Source of the DNA: Gammaproteobacteria bacterium
GTDB lineage: Bacteria; Pseudomonadota; Gammaproteobacteria; Eutrophobiales; Eutrophobiaceae
Length of the DNA stretch: 52,134 nt
Direction of reading: 5' to 3'
NCBI GenBank assembly: GCA_028819495.1
Contig: JAPPLI010000176.1
Location: 1-52,134 of the forward strand
Positions 1 to 8,540 of this stretch are shown one piece after another; the stretch's first letter is position 1, and every line of letters starts with the position of its first letter. A program made the translations under genes and the position numbers. Below the pieces are notes generated by a model, which was not told the origin of the DNA, made no database searches, and worked only from the letters and a program-made list of their open reading frames with translations.

Positions 1-2
1 TG

Positions 3-146
3 GCTGCCGGCGCCCTCCATGGCGGCCTGAAACCGGGTTTTTCAGGGTCGACTAATGAACGGGCCGCATCAAAAGGTGTTGAGGTGAATGCCTTGATTAA
101 TGAGATGCTTAGAAAGGATATCGATTTGATTGAGGCGGTAAAGTAA
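3..146 (+). CDS. C-terminal fragment of an unidentified protein, possibly a ribbon-helix-helix antitoxin
   Basis: An open frame enters from the left edge and stops with TAA at 144-146, giving 47 residues. The last 25 or so are strongly helical, with VNALINEMLRKD followed by IDLIEAV. This resembles the second helix and tail of CopG/RHH-type antitoxins, but the DNA-binding strand lies outside the window and the first residues look low in information. The gene ends 12 bases before a palindromic repeat copy. Coding status is likely because the frame is open and the tail is amphipathic; the family assignment is a weak inference. Confidence 0.4.
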   Translation, partial: AAGALHGGLKPGFSGSTNERAASKGVEVNALINEMLRKDIDLIEAVK

Positions 147-158
147 AGAAGTAATTAT

Positions 159-201
159 GGGGTCAGAGTAAAAATTCTGGCGAATTTCTTACTCTGACCC
201 C
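159..201. repeat. Palindromic repeat, GGGGTCAGAGTA family, full copy
   Basis: The 12-base arm GGGGTCAGAGTA and its exact complement TACTCTGACCCC enclose a short AT-rich loop containing AAATTC and GAATTTC. It lies between the partial upstream gene and the 3' end of the PhyH-like gene. The same structure recurs many times in this window. It resembles REP-type palindromes mobilised by RAYT (Y1) transposases; no such transposase is present here. Confidence 0.9.
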
Positions 202-226
202 GGGTATCCGGGTGTTTGTGTACTCT

Positions 227-1075
227 TCATGCCTCGGCGTGCCAGACCAGGGGGAAGGCCTTTTCGTCCGTGGCAGGAGCGCCGGGACTGATGGAAACAT
301 GTTCCTGGGTGACGATCGGATCTGTTCCCGGGCGCGGGTCCCAGCAGGCATCATCGCCGAGCCAGCGGGTGGACAGGGCCAGGCGGCGCCGGGTGGGTGA
401 GAAATTGCCGTGGGACGTGTGGATGATAGACGTGTTGAAGATGATGGCGTCCCCTGCCCTGGTCTCGTAAGACAGGAACTCGTAATTATCCCTCAGGGCG
501 TTGAAATCCGGGATTTCCTCTTCGGAACTGGATCCGATCCATTCCGCCTGGCTGGTGTCTTCCCCGCCATCGGGCAACACCGGTCTGAACCATTTGTTCC
601 AGGTGTGGGAACCGCGTACGAATTCCAGTCCGCTCGACTTGAGATCAGCGTCGGTCAGGGACAGCCAGACCGAACAGATCTGCTTCCCCTTGAACGGCCA
701 GTATGGAAGGTCCTGGTGCCAGAAAAACTCTTCCGGCGTATTCGGTTCCTTGACGAATATGTGATCGAAGTATATGCGCGCGGTGCTTGATCCCATGGCC
801 TGTGCCGCGAGTTCGCCCACTCCTGAGTTGAATGCAAAATCCCTGAAGTCCTGATCAGTCGGCCACATGTAGCGGTCATGCAGGAAACGCTGTTCGTTCC
901 CGCCGGGGTTCGTGTCATGCACCCATACACTGGGGCCGGCAAGTTGCCGGTCTATGGCCCTGGTCATGCGTTCGGTCCACACGGAATCGACGCATCGCGG
1001 CACCAGCACTGCACCTTCTTCCTGGTAGGCTGTTATTTCTTCTTCGGTGAGGTCTCTGTAAGCTGTGTCCGGCAT
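227..1075 (-). CDS. Phytanoyl-CoA dioxygenase (PhyH) family oxygenase
   Basis: A 282-residue cytosolic non-haem Fe(II)/2-oxoglutarate-type oxygenase. The metal site is visible as WHQD (H-x-D, about residues 120-123) and a distal histidine in the IIHTSHGNFSPTRRR segment near residue 220. The following arginines fit 2-oxoglutarate binding in PhyH proteins. Length is normal for the family. The start at 1075 is supported by a GAGG ribosome site about eight bases upstream. Family members hydroxylate lipids, betaine-type compounds and many natural products, so the substrate cannot be told. It is the last of a run of minus-strand genes (receptor, nitrilase, oxidoreductase) and may act on the compound that the receptor imports. 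Repeat copies lie on both sides. Confidence 0.85.
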   Translation of the reverse strand: MPDTAYRDLTEEEITAYQEEGAVLVPRCVDSVWTERMTRAIDRQLAGPSVWVHDTNPGGNEQRFLHDRYMWPTDQDFRDFAFNSGVGELAAQAMGSSTARIYFDHIFVKEPNTPEEFFWHQDLPYWPFKGKQICSVWLSLTDADLKSSGLEFVRGSHTWNKWFRPVLPDGGEDTSQAEWIGSSSEEEIPDFNALRDNYEFLSYETRAGDAIIFNTSIIHTSHGNFSPTRRRLALSTRWLGDDACWDPRPGTDPIVTQEHVSISPGAPATDEKAFPLVWHAEA

Positions 1076-1099
1076 GGTTGTTTCCTCGTATGAATGGAT

Positions 1100-1158
1100 G
1101 GGGTCAGAGTAAAAATTCTTCGAATTTCTTACTCTGACCCCTGAATTTCTCTGACCCC
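1100..1158. repeat. Palindromic repeat, full copy plus a decayed half copy
   Basis: Full palindrome at 1100-1141 (GGGGTCAGAGTA arm and its complement), followed at 1143-1158 by a shortened half, GAATTTCTCTGACCCC, that has lost TTA. It sits between the PhyH-like gene and the TonB receptor gene, just upstream of the former. Confidence 0.9.
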
Positions 1159-1216
1159 TGGATTTATTAATGTTATGGCTTTTTTTTGTTTAACTATAGC
1201 GGTTTTTCCACTGTTA

Positions 1217-3430
1217 TCAACTCCCGAAACGCCGGCTGATGCGTATCCCGTATTCCCTCCGATCATTGCTGTTGATGATCAGGGTCGTGGGGTCGATGTC
1301 CAGTTTTGCCAGGGGATAGACTTCGTTGGTGAGGTTGTCACCGTACAGGGAGATGCTCCAGGCGCGCTTCGGGCTGGTCCAGGTCAGGGAGGCGTTGAGC
1401 CGGTCAACCGCCTCGATTTTGTTGAGCGGCGTATTGACCGGCTGGCCGAACATCCCGCCCCGGTGGTAGTAGTCCAGGCGGGACTCCAGGGTAGCGCCGC
1501 CGGGCAGGTCGTGGGCATAGCGGGGCGACAATGAAACGGTTAATTCAGGCGTCAGCGCCGGCCTGTCGCCCTTGCCGATGCCTTGCACTCCCTCGTCCAC
1601 TTCGGATATCTCGACATCGATATAGCCCAGGGCAAAGTGGATGTCAAAAGAGCTGGCAAGCTGCAGTTTGCCTTCCAGTTCCAGGCCCGTGGCTTCGGAT
1701 TCGGCGGCGTTCTGGGTCAGGGTGAGGAAGCCGTCGTCGATCAATTCGTTGCTCTGCACCGCCAGGTCCCGGTAGCGGACGTGGAACAGGGCGGCGTGCA
1801 GCCACAGGCGGCTGCCCCAGGCGCCTTTTGCGCCGAGTTCAAACGAGTCGGCAAAGGTGGGGTCGAAGGCGACAAACGTGGCCGCGCCGGCGAAGGGCCG
1901 GGGCGGATAGCCGCCGGCCTGGTAACCGCGCGCATAGCTGAAATAGGCGTTGATGTTCCCGGCAATGCGGTACGAAAGCGATGCATCGCCGCTGAATTCA
2001 TCCCAGTCATCCTTGCGCTGCGCCGGCACCGGAAAATAATGCAGGGATGCCTGGGCGTCTTTTTTATCATGGGTGTAACGGGCGCCCAGGCCCAGGACCC
2101 AGCGTTCGCCGAGATCGATATTGGCGTGGCCGAAACCGGCCCTGCTGCTGGTCTTCTGCTCCAGGTAGAGCCTCCCGTCAAAATCGCGGGTCGGTATCAC
2201 TTCCGGGCGCCCGTCCGCCAGCCCGCCGGCACGGAACACAAACGGACTGTCGTTGAATCCGTCTTCGTCAAAGGCGTAGAAACCGGCAATCCAGTCGCCC
2301 CAACCGGCGTTGCCGCGCAACTGAATCTCCACCGTTGTCTGGTCGGCTTCGCCGCGTTCGGGAAACTCGATCAAGGTCGCCCTGACCTTCTCATTGTCCA
2401 GCCCCCCCTCGTACCACATATCGCGATAGCTGAGGATCGCCCTGAGATTCAGCCGGTCCGAAATGTTCCAGTCGGCGGTCAGCGAGACCCCCAGGGTCCT
2501 GTCTTCCGTAGCGGTCAAATCGTCGTTCACGGAAAAGGTGTCATCAGGGTCCGCCGGCTGATCTTCGGGGCGGAGCCCGAAACCGTTGGGGACGTTGAAA
2601 ACCTCCACTGCATGGGGCGCTATCCCCTGGTCCGAACGGGCCAGATCAGCGGTTGCCAGGAAACTCAGCGTGCCTGACGCCTCCCAGAGCAGCGCGACGC
2701 GGCCGAAGCCGCGCAGGATTTCACCGATGTCCGCGTCGGGGTCTTCAATCAATACAGCCTTGCCGATTCCGTTACGGGACTTGACGCCACCCGTGACCGC
2801 CACGGAGAGCGTCTCGGCCAATGCCACATCAGCATACAGGTGCCCGTCAATGCGCCCGAGACTGCCGGCCTTGATATCGAGGCGTGCGCTATTGTCTCCT
2901 GCCGGCTCCCTGGTGACGATGTGCAGGGCGCCGCCCAGGGTATTACGGCCTGACAGGCTGCCCTGGGGGCCGCGCGCCACCTCGACCCGTTCAATATTCA
3001 TGAGGTCCATGTTGGCGCCCATGTTGCGCCCCAGGTATACCCCGTCCAGGTAGATGCCCACGGACGGATCCGTAGTGATGATGTGATCCTGCACCCCGGC
3101 GCCGCGCATGAATACGGCCGCGTGCCCGGTGTTGCCCTGGCCGAAGTTTGTCTGAACGACGTTGGGCGCGAATTTCTCGACCTGGTTAAGCTCGGTGACC
3201 CCGCGCCGACGCAGGTCATCTTCCTGCAGTACGGTGATCGCATTCGGGACTTCGTGTAGTGATTCCTCACGTTTGCGCGCGCTCACGACGATCTCTTCCA
3301 GGATTGTCGCCTGGGTTTGCGCGGATACCGGAGAGACGGGCAGGGTCAATGCTGCTACAAGTCCGGGAATGATTAACGCCGTCCGAACGCCGCGCCATGC
3401 GCCAGGCAGATTCCGGCGTTTATCGATCAT
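1217..3430 (-). CDS. TonB-dependent outer-membrane receptor
   Basis: A 737-residue protein with an N-terminal signal peptide (hydrophobic ALIIPGLVAALTLPVSPVSA), a TonB box EEIVVSARKRE, a plug domain (about 45-160, with VEVARGPQGSLSGRNTLGGALHIVT typical of the plug end, here in pieces) and a beta-barrel reaching the C-terminus. It energises uptake of a ligand too large or scarce for porins. The type is that common in marine and sphingomonad-like bacteria, often for aromatic or oligomeric substrates rather than siderophores. The barrel ends RRFGS instead of a terminal aromatic residue, a short extension. It follows the nitrilase and small-protein genes on the same strand with a repeat copy between, so it may belong to the same uptake/degradation module. 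Confidence 0.92.
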   Translation of the reverse strand: MIDKRRNLPGAWRGVRTALIIPGLVAALTLPVSPVSAQTQATILEEIVVSARKREESLHEVPNAITVLQEDDLRRRGVTELNQVEKFAPNVVQTNFGQGNTGHAAVFMRGAGVQDHIITTDPSVGIYLDGVYLGRNMGANMDLMNIERVEVARGPQGSLSGRNTLGGALHIVTREPAGDNSARLDIKAGSLGRIDGHLYADVALAETLSVAVTGGVKSRNGIGKAVLIEDPDADIGEILRGFGRVALLWEASGTLSFLATADLARSDQGIAPHAVEVFNVPNGFGLRPEDQPADPDDTFSVNDDLTATEDRTLGVSLTADWNISDRLNLRAILSYRDMWYEGGLDNEKVRATLIEFPERGEADQTTVEIQLRGNAGWGDWIAGFYAFDEDGFNDSPFVFRAGGLADGRPEVIPTRDFDGRLYLEQKTSSRAGFGHANIDLGERWVLGLGARYTHDKKDAQASLHYFPVPAQRKDDWDEFSGDASLSYRIAGNINAYFSYARGYQAGGYPPRPFAGAATFVAFDPTFADSFELGAKGAWGSRLWLHAALFHVRYRDLAVQSNELIDDGFLTLTQNAAESEATGLELEGKLQLASSFDIHFALGYIDVEISEVDEGVQGIGKGDRPALTPELTVSLSPRYAHDLPGGATLESRLDYYHRGGMFGQPVNTPLNKIEAVDRLNASLTWTSPKRAWSISLYGDNLTNEVYPLAKLDIDPTTLIINSNDRREYGIRISRRFGS

Positions 3431-3459
3431 GGGCGAACTTGCCGTCCTCTTGTATCGAT

Positions 3460-3503
3460 GGGGTCAGAGTAAAAATTCTTTCAGAATTTCTTACTCTGAC
3501 CCC
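3460..3503. repeat. Palindromic repeat, full copy overlapping a gene end
   Basis: GGGGTCAGAGTA at 3460-3471 and TACTCTGACCCC at 3492-3503 with an AT-rich loop. On the minus strand the right arm reads GGG-TCA-GAG-TAA in frame with the small gene at 3491-3745 and so provides its last three residues and stop codon. Confidence 0.9.
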
Positions 3504-3745
3504 GGTTTTTCCTTTTTCCGTCTGCGCCGGTACCTGGCCAGGAAAAACGGGAACCCGGCAAGGTATAACCAGACCTGCGGGTTGGACAGGGCTTTCTTCA
3601 GGGCGTTGACGATGTCGTCGGGGCTGACATAGACCCGGGTCTGCATGGCCTGTTCCGGGGCGCTGTGGATGACCAGGTGATCTTTTTTGTACTCGAACTC
3701 GCCGAACATGAATTCGACGTCCGCCAGTTTGCTGCGCACTCTCAT
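3491..3745 (-). CDS. Small membrane-anchored protein of unknown function (84 aa)
   Basis: Starts four bases after the nitrilase stop, so the two genes are very probably co-translated. The N-terminal half is soluble and charged. The C-terminal half carries one hydrophobic stretch (PQVWLYLAGFPFFLA, about 58-72) followed by a strongly basic tail RYRRRRKKEK, as in a membrane anchor with a cytoplasmic basic end. The last residues, PGSE and stop, come from a palindromic repeat arm, so the original C-terminus has probably been replaced. I recognise no family. Tight coupling suggests a helper of the nitrilase or of substrate handling at the membrane, which is inference only. Confidence 0.65.
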   Translation of the reverse strand: MRVRSKLADVEFMFGEFEYKKDHLVIHSAPEQAMQTRVYVSPDDIVNALKKALSNPQVWLYLAGFPFFLARYRRRRKKEKPGSE

Positions 3746-3749
3746 TGGC

Positions 3750-4910
3750 TCAGCTCTTCTTCAGGCGCCCCGTTTCCTGGGCGTAGGCGATCCTGTCTTC
3801 CAGCAGGCCTGATATGTCTTCCGGCGCATACCCTGCCGGGGGCGTGAACTGGCCGCGGGCATACAGGTCATCGAATACCTCCTTGCAGATGGACACCTTC
3901 TCCGACAGGCTGCGCGGCGGGTTGCCGGGCGGAAACCGGTTGGGCGGATAGATGGGTTTGTCGTAGATCTGGCGAAAACCCTCGGTGCGCAGGTCCACCC
4001 AGCAATTGTGGATGGTTTTCGTGCGGTGGTGCCGCAACGCTTCTATATCAATACCAACCGCCAGCACCTGTTCCTCGGGGTATGGCATGTGACGCAGGAC
4101 CATGCCGGTATAATCGATGGCAAACGAGTTCCCGGGACAGAAGGCCCTGGGATAATATTCATAGTTCACCTTGCCCCAGTTGGAACCCAGCAGGTAGCAC
4201 ATGTTGTCATGGGCGCGGGCGCGCCGGGTGAACATCCAGAAATCCCAGGGTTCGGATACGCCTTCCACCTCCTGTATGGCGCCGGGATGGCAGATTATCT
4301 CCACCCCGTTGTAACCCAGGGCGCGGGATACCTCCGGCGTACAGCCGTCATGGCAGGTCATGGTGCCGAGCTTGCCGATGGGGGTATCGACCACGGGAAA
4401 CAGGTCCTTGATGTCACCCCCGATCTTCTCGCAATATTCGGTGAAGAGGTCATGGGGGCTGGTGCCGAGGCCGATGTACGCGGGGATGTGCCACTTGTGA
4501 TATTTCAGTACGATATCGCCTTCCGGCCCGATGATGAAGTTGGTGTTGAACCAGCGGTCCGGAAACTCCGGCAGTTCCTCACAGACGCCGCCGGCGACGA
4601 TATACAACCCGTATTGCCTGGCCACTTCACCCAGTTGTTCCGATTCCGGCCCTGGTATGGTGACCACCTTGTCCATCTGGTCCTTGATGCGGCTTTCCCC
4701 CTTGCCCGGCGTGCCCACGCCCTGCATGAAATACTCGGGCAACACCACCAGGCGCACCGGCTGCTCCCAGAAATAGCCCACACCGAAGTGGATCAGGTTG
4801 CATACCCGGTCCAGGTTTTTCCTGATGTCCTCCCGTTTTTTCACGACGGTGACCTCAGGCTGAACAACTAACGCCGTATAGGGCGCAATTCTTTCCGCTT
4901 TTTCAGACAT
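3750..4910 (-). CDS. Carbon-nitrogen hydrolase (nitrilase/aliphatic amidase superfamily)
   Basis: 386 residues, cytosolic. The Glu-Lys-Cys triad is clear: Glu in VVLPEYFMQG (about residue 64), Lys in LKYHKWHIPA (about 146) and Cys in GTMTCHDGC (about 195). The superfamily cleaves amide or nitrile C-N bonds through a cysteine thioester. The length and the long C-terminal part resemble aliphatic amidases, formamidases and N-carbamoyl hydrolases more than true nitrilases. It lies between the FAD oxidoreductase (60 bases upstream, with a GGGGAC palindrome between) and the 84-residue membrane protein (4 bases downstream). A route releasing ammonia or an amine from an imported amide is plausible. 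Confidence 0.88.
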   Translation of the reverse strand: MSEKAERIAPYTALVVQPEVTVVKKREDIRKNLDRVCNLIHFGVGYFWEQPVRLVVLPEYFMQGVGTPGKGESRIKDQMDKVVTIPGPESEQLGEVARQYGLYIVAGGVCEELPEFPDRWFNTNFIIGPEGDIVLKYHKWHIPAYIGLGTSPHDLFTEYCEKIGGDIKDLFPVVDTPIGKLGTMTCHDGCTPEVSRALGYNGVEIICHPGAIQEVEGVSEPWDFWMFTRRARAHDNMCYLLGSNWGKVNYEYYPRAFCPGNSFAIDYTGMVLRHMPYPEEQVLAVGIDIEALRHHRTKTIHNCWVDLRTEGFRQIYDKPIYPPNRFPPGNPPRSLSEKVSICKEVFDDLYARGQFTPPAGYAPEDISGLLEDRIAYAQETGRLKKS

Positions 4911-4933
4911 AGTTAATACCCGTTGTTTGTTCA

Positions 4934-4957
4934 GGGGACGGAATTAATTCCGTCCCC
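4934..4957. repeat. Perfect 24-bp palindrome, GGGGACGGAATT type
   Basis: GGGGACGGAATT is followed immediately by its exact complement AATTCCGTCCCC, so the element has no loop. It lies in the 60-base gap between the FAD oxidoreductase and nitrilase genes. It shares the GGGGAC start with the palindromes at 35855 and 48571 and seems a separate repeat family from GGGGTCAGAGTA. Confidence 0.85.
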
Positions 4958-4970
4958 GGTGTGCAATTCC

Positions 4971-6554
4971 CTAAAAGTCAAAATCATCTTCCTCCTCTTT
5001 CAAACCCAGGTCCAGGAGGATTTCGTTGGCGGCTATTGTCCCCATGCCGCAGATACCCCCGCCGGGATGACACGACGGGCCGGTCATATAGAATTTCTTT
5101 ATGGGACCGCGATAATCGGCATAGTTGGGAAACGGCCGGAAAGCCCCCATCTGGGCCAGGGTGCGTTCGCCGCCGGTAGTGACGCCCCGGTAAAAACACA
5201 GGTTGGCCCGGGCCAGGCTGGGTCCCGTCTCCACGTACTCGGCCAGTATGTTGTCATCATCCATGTTGGCCGTGTAGTTGCGCAGCTGCCTGAGCAGGGT
5301 ATCGCGCACGTAGGCGGGACCGGTTTGTTTCCAGTCCTCGCCGGAAGCAAGGTCCACCGGCACGAAAGTATCCATGATCAGCGTATGTTTCCCCGCCGGC
5401 GCCCGGGTCGGGTCCATGGTGGTCCAGGCGGCGGTCCACAAAAACGGGTCGGCCGGGGCCAGCCCCATGGCCATCTCGTTATATTGTTTGTCTATATCGG
5501 CCACCGTGCCGAAGATGCGCTGGAAGGCCGTCTTGTCCATGTCTGTCCCGTTCCTGAACTCCGGCGCCTCGTTCAGCGCATAATGCACGCGGGCAATGGT
5601 CACGTCGCCGAAGCGGAAATTACGCACAAGGTCAAGAAAATCCTCCGTGAGCACGCCTTCATCGAATCCATGCAGGTAGGTCTGGTAAGGGTCCAGTTCG
5701 GAAACAACCGCCTGTCTCGCGGTGACCTCGGTACCATCCTCAAGGCGAAAACCGATACACTCGTTGTCCTCAACGATAAATTTTCTGACGGTCGCGCCGG
5801 TAAGCACCACGCCGCCGTTGGCCTCAACATAACGCTGCAGGGCTACCGACAACATGCCGCTGCCGCCTTCCGGAATGGCCTGCCCGTAGTAATGGATGCT
5901 GGGGATCATGACGTAGAACCCGGCAGCCGTCCCCAGTTGGTCCGGCAGGGTCTGGGGCGCCATGGCCCAACCCAGGATAAACGCGCGCACGTGGTCATTC
6001 TCGAAGTTCTCCAGGGTAAACTGGCGCGAACTCAACTGGTAGTCGCGTAACCGCTTCAGGCCTTCCGGACTGTTTTCCATGGCCTGGTAAAGATAACTGG
6101 GAGGCGCCGGCGGGGAAAACATGCCCTTGATCACGCCGTCTTTTATTTCGCCGAATTCCTCGTAAATTTCCCGGTAACGCCGGGCGTCACGGCGGGAGTA
6201 TTCGGCTATGGTGTCACAGGTCTTGTCCACGTCCCTGTAAACTATAATCCCCTGCCCTTCGTACTTGTTCGGGTGGCCGGTTATATGGTCTTCCGACCAG
6301 ATGTATTTCAGGCCGTGCTTTTCGAGTTCAGGCTGCAACTCCCTGAAATCGGGGTTCAGGTGGATCCAGACGTGGGAAGAACCGAACATGTCGTGTTTGA
6401 ATCCGGGCAGCGTGACTTCCCGGGTAATCACTCCGCCGCCCACCCGGTCATTGCGTTCGGCCACCAGGACCTTGAGGCCGTTCCTGACCAGGAGCGCGGC
6501 ACAGATCAACGCGTTATGACCGCCGCCGGCTATGATTACGTCATAATCTGGCAT
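4971..6554 (-). CDS. FAD-dependent oxidoreductase, PYROXD2/phytoene-desaturase-like
   Basis: 527 residues. The N-terminal Rossmann motif VIIAGGGHNALICAALL (residues 5-21) with ERNDRVGGG binds the FAD dinucleotide. The C-terminal CrtI-type signature is GPSCHPGGGICGMGTIAANEI (two pieces around residues 490-510). Length and ends match the NAD(P)/FAD oxidoreductase group containing animal PYROXD2 and bacterial CrtI-like dehydrogenases. The substrate is unknown; related enzymes desaturate polyenes or oxidise cyclic alcohols and amines. It is first in the minus-strand module with the nitrilase and receptor. A full repeat copy lies just upstream, in the promoter region. Confidence 0.85.
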   Translation of the reverse strand: MPDYDVIIAGGGHNALICAALLVRNGLKVLVAERNDRVGGGVITREVTLPGFKHDMFGSSHVWIHLNPDFRELQPELEKHGLKYIWSEDHITGHPNKYEGQGIIVYRDVDKTCDTIAEYSRRDARRYREIYEEFGEIKDGVIKGMFSPPAPPSYLYQAMENSPEGLKRLRDYQLSSRQFTLENFENDHVRAFILGWAMAPQTLPDQLGTAAGFYVMIPSIHYYGQAIPEGGSGMLSVALQRYVEANGGVVLTGATVRKFIVEDNECIGFRLEDGTEVTARQAVVSELDPYQTYLHGFDEGVLTEDFLDLVRNFRFGDVTIARVHYALNEAPEFRNGTDMDKTAFQRIFGTVADIDKQYNEMAMGLAPADPFLWTAAWTTMDPTRAPAGKHTLIMDTFVPVDLASGEDWKQTGPAYVRDTLLRQLRNYTANMDDDNILAEYVETGPSLARANLCFYRGVTTGGERTLAQMGAFRPFPNYADYRGPIKKFYMTGPSCHPGGGICGMGTIAANEILLDLGLKEEEDDFDF

Positions 6555-6607
6555 TAAGTGTTCTCTGTTACGTCATTCATCCTGCCAATGCAGTTATCCG
6601 GATTGGG

Positions 6608-6671
6608 GGGGTCAGAGTAAAAATTCTGACGAATTTCTTACTCTGACCCCAACTACGCTTACTCTGACCCC
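6608..6671. repeat. Palindromic repeat, full copy plus half copy
   Basis: Full palindrome at 6608-6650 followed by a half copy, TTACTCTGACCCC, ending at 6671. It is then followed by ATATCCGG, a short sequence that also flanks other copies (for example 11164 and 12979) and probably belongs to the mobile unit. Confidence 0.9.
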
Positions 6672-6685
6672 AAATATCCGGACTC

Positions 6686-6724
6686 ATCTGCGTTAATCTG
6701 CGTCATCTGCGGATAAATCTGTGG
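6686..6724. repeat. Short tandem repeat, about four ATCTGCG units
   Basis: ATCTGCG occurs three times at about 9-10 base spacing and then as ATCTGTG, ending at the stop codon of orn. It looks like a simple dispersed tandem repeat next to the GGGGTCAGAGTA copy. No function can be seen. Confidence 0.6.
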
Positions 6725-7267
6725 CTAACAGTTAAAGTACAGTTCCCGGTAATGGCGCAGTTCCTCGATGGAGTCGCGGATGTCGTCCAGGGCGAGGTGC
6801 GCCGATTCCTTGTCGAACGGATCCGGGTTGCCGGTCCAGCGTTTCACCAGCTCCTTGACCGTGCTCACGTCCAGGTTGCGGTAATGAAAATACTTCTCGA
6901 GTTCGGGCATATGCCGGTACAGGAAGCGGCGGTCCTGGCAGATGCTGTTGCCGCACATGGGGGAGACTCCGGCCGGCACGTATTCGCGCAGAAATTCCAG
7001 GGTGAGTTTCACGGCATCAGTCTCCCTGTACTCACTGCTGCGCACCCGTTGCAGCAACCCCGAGCGGGTATGTTGATTCACGTTCCAGTCATCCATGCCG
7101 GCCAGAACGGATTCGGGCTGGTTCAGGGCCATCACCGGACCTTCCGCCAGCAGGTTCAACCGGGAATCGGTGATCACTGTGGCAATCTCCAGGATGCAGT
7201 CCTGTTCCGGGATTAAACCGGTCATTTCGAGATCGATCCAGATAAGGTTGTTTTCCGAATGGGCCAT
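6725..7267 (-). CDS. orn: Oligoribonuclease
   Basis: 180 residues, the usual length. This DEDDh 3'-5' exoribonuclease degrades 2-5 nt RNAs, including pGpG from cyclic-di-GMP turnover. ExoI: D and E in WIDLEMTGL (residues 11-19). ExoII: the [10 protein letters not shown] region (about 108). ExoIII: H and D in AHLALDD (about 157-163). The reading is unambiguous. It is divergent from the M48 protease gene, with only 19 bases between start codons, so promoters must overlap the coding ends. Confidence 0.97.
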   Translation of the reverse strand: MAHSENNLIWIDLEMTGLIPEQDCILEIATVITDSRLNLLAEGPVMALNQPESVLAGMDDWNVNQHTRSGLLQRVRSSEYRETDAVKLTLEFLREYVPAGVSPMCGNSICQDRRFLYRHMPELEKYFHYRNLDVSTVKELVKRWTGNPDPFDKESAHLALDDIRDSIEELRHYRELYFNC

Positions 7268-7286
7268 TTGGGTTAAAATCCGGCTT

Positions 7287-8525
7287 ATGAATGGTTTGAC
7301 TTACGCGCTTATCATAGCATTGATCACCGGCGTTTTTCTTCAATGGCGCCTGAGCGGCCGCCATATCCGCCACATCAGGGCAAACCGGGATACGGTGCCC
7401 GAAAACTTCGCAGACAAGATCCCCCTTGACGCACACCAGAAAGCGGCCGATTACACCTGCGCCAAGACCCGCGCCGGGCTGGCCGAACTGGGCGTGTCTT
7501 CACTGCTGCTGTTGATCTGGACTCTGGGAGGCGGCCTGGACCTGCTGGATTCACTTGTCCGCACCTATCACCTGCCGGCCCTGTGGGCAGGGACCGTCTT
7601 CATCCTGGCAGTGGTATTGATCTCATCGCTGCTGGAACTGCCGTTGTCTCTGTACCGCACGTTCAGCGTGGAACAGCGCTTCGGTTTCAACAAGATGACG
7701 CTCAAACTGTTTATTTCAGACCTGTTGAAAAATGCCCTGCTCATGCTGGCAATTGCTACGCCGCTGATCCTGCTGGTGCTGTGGTTCATGGACAACGCCG
7801 GCGCCTGGTGGTGGCTTTACGTCTGGCTGACCTGGCTGGGTTTCAACCTGGTCATGGTCTGGGCCTACCCGGCGTTCATCGCACCGTTATTCAATCAATT
7901 CAGGCCATTGGACAATGCCGAACTGGCGGCCCGCATCGCCGCGCTACTGGACCGGAACGGTTTTACCAGCAACGGCATTTTCGTCATGGACGGCTCGACC
8001 CGCTCCACCCATGGGAACGCCTACTTTACCGGCCTGGGAGCGAATAAACGGATCGTTTTTTTCGACACCCTGATAGACGAATTGTCCTACGACGAAATAG
8101 AGGCGGTGCTGGCCCACGAACTGGGGCATTTCAAGTGCGGCCACATAAAAAAACGCCTTTCAATCCTGGGGGCAACTTTTCTTGCCGGTTTTGCGATACT
8201 GGGCGTGCTGCTGGAACAACCCTGGTTCTATACCGGCCTGGGTGTCAGCGAACCCTCCGCCTATATGGCGCTGACCCTGTTCGTGCTGGTGGCGCCTGCT
8301 TTCACTTTCTTCCTGCAACCGGTATTCTCATCCATCTCCCGCAAACATGAGTTTGAAGCCGACGATTTTGCCATGGCCCAGGTGCGGTCCGGCAGCCTGA
8401 TCAATGCCCTGGTCAAACTCTACAAGGAAAATGCCAACACCCTGACCCCTGACCCGATGTATTCGGCTTTTCATGATTCACACCCGCCGGCGCCTATCAG
8501 GATAGCCCACCTGGCGTCGGGATAG
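7287..8525 (+). CDS. M48 family (Ste24/CAAX-type) membrane metalloprotease
   Basis: 412 residues with about five to seven hydrophobic membrane segments. The zinc site is HELGH at residues 277-281 and the third ligand Glu lies in EFEAD (about 355-359). The N-terminal Peptidase_M48_N part ([14 protein letters not shown]) and the overall length match Ste24/CAAX prenyl protease 1 homologues. In bacteria these are inner-membrane quality-control proteases, since there is no prenylation. The start is placed at ATG 7287, directly after the divergent orn start; longer readings run into orn and are unlikely. It ends 15 bases from the convergent RTX gene. Confidence 0.93.
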   Translation: MNGLTYALIIALITGVFLQWRLSGRHIRHIRANRDTVPENFADKIPLDAHQKAADYTCAKTRAGLAELGVSSLLLLIWTLGGGLDLLDSLVRTYHLPALWAGTVFILAVVLISSLLELPLSLYRTFSVEQRFGFNKMTLKLFISDLLKNALLMLAIATPLILLVLWFMDNAGAWWWLYVWLTWLGFNLVMVWAYPAFIAPLFNQFRPLDNAELAARIAALLDRNGFTSNGIFVMDGSTRSTHGNAYFTGLGANKRIVFFDTLIDELSYDEIEAVLAHELGHFKCGHIKKRLSILGATFLAGFAILGVLLEQPWFYTGLGVSEPSAYMALTLFVLVAPAFTFFLQPVFSSISRKHEFEADDFAMAQVRSGSLINALVKLYKENANTLTPDPMYSAFHDSHPPAPIRIAHLASG

Positions 8526-8540
8526 CGGGAAAATCACCGG

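Noticed and set aside
1583..2677. 364-codon plus-strand frame opposite the TonB receptor
   Set aside because: Antisense shadow of a high-GC gene; composition is Gly/Val/Ala/Arg-rich with no domain, while the minus strand encodes a clear receptor.
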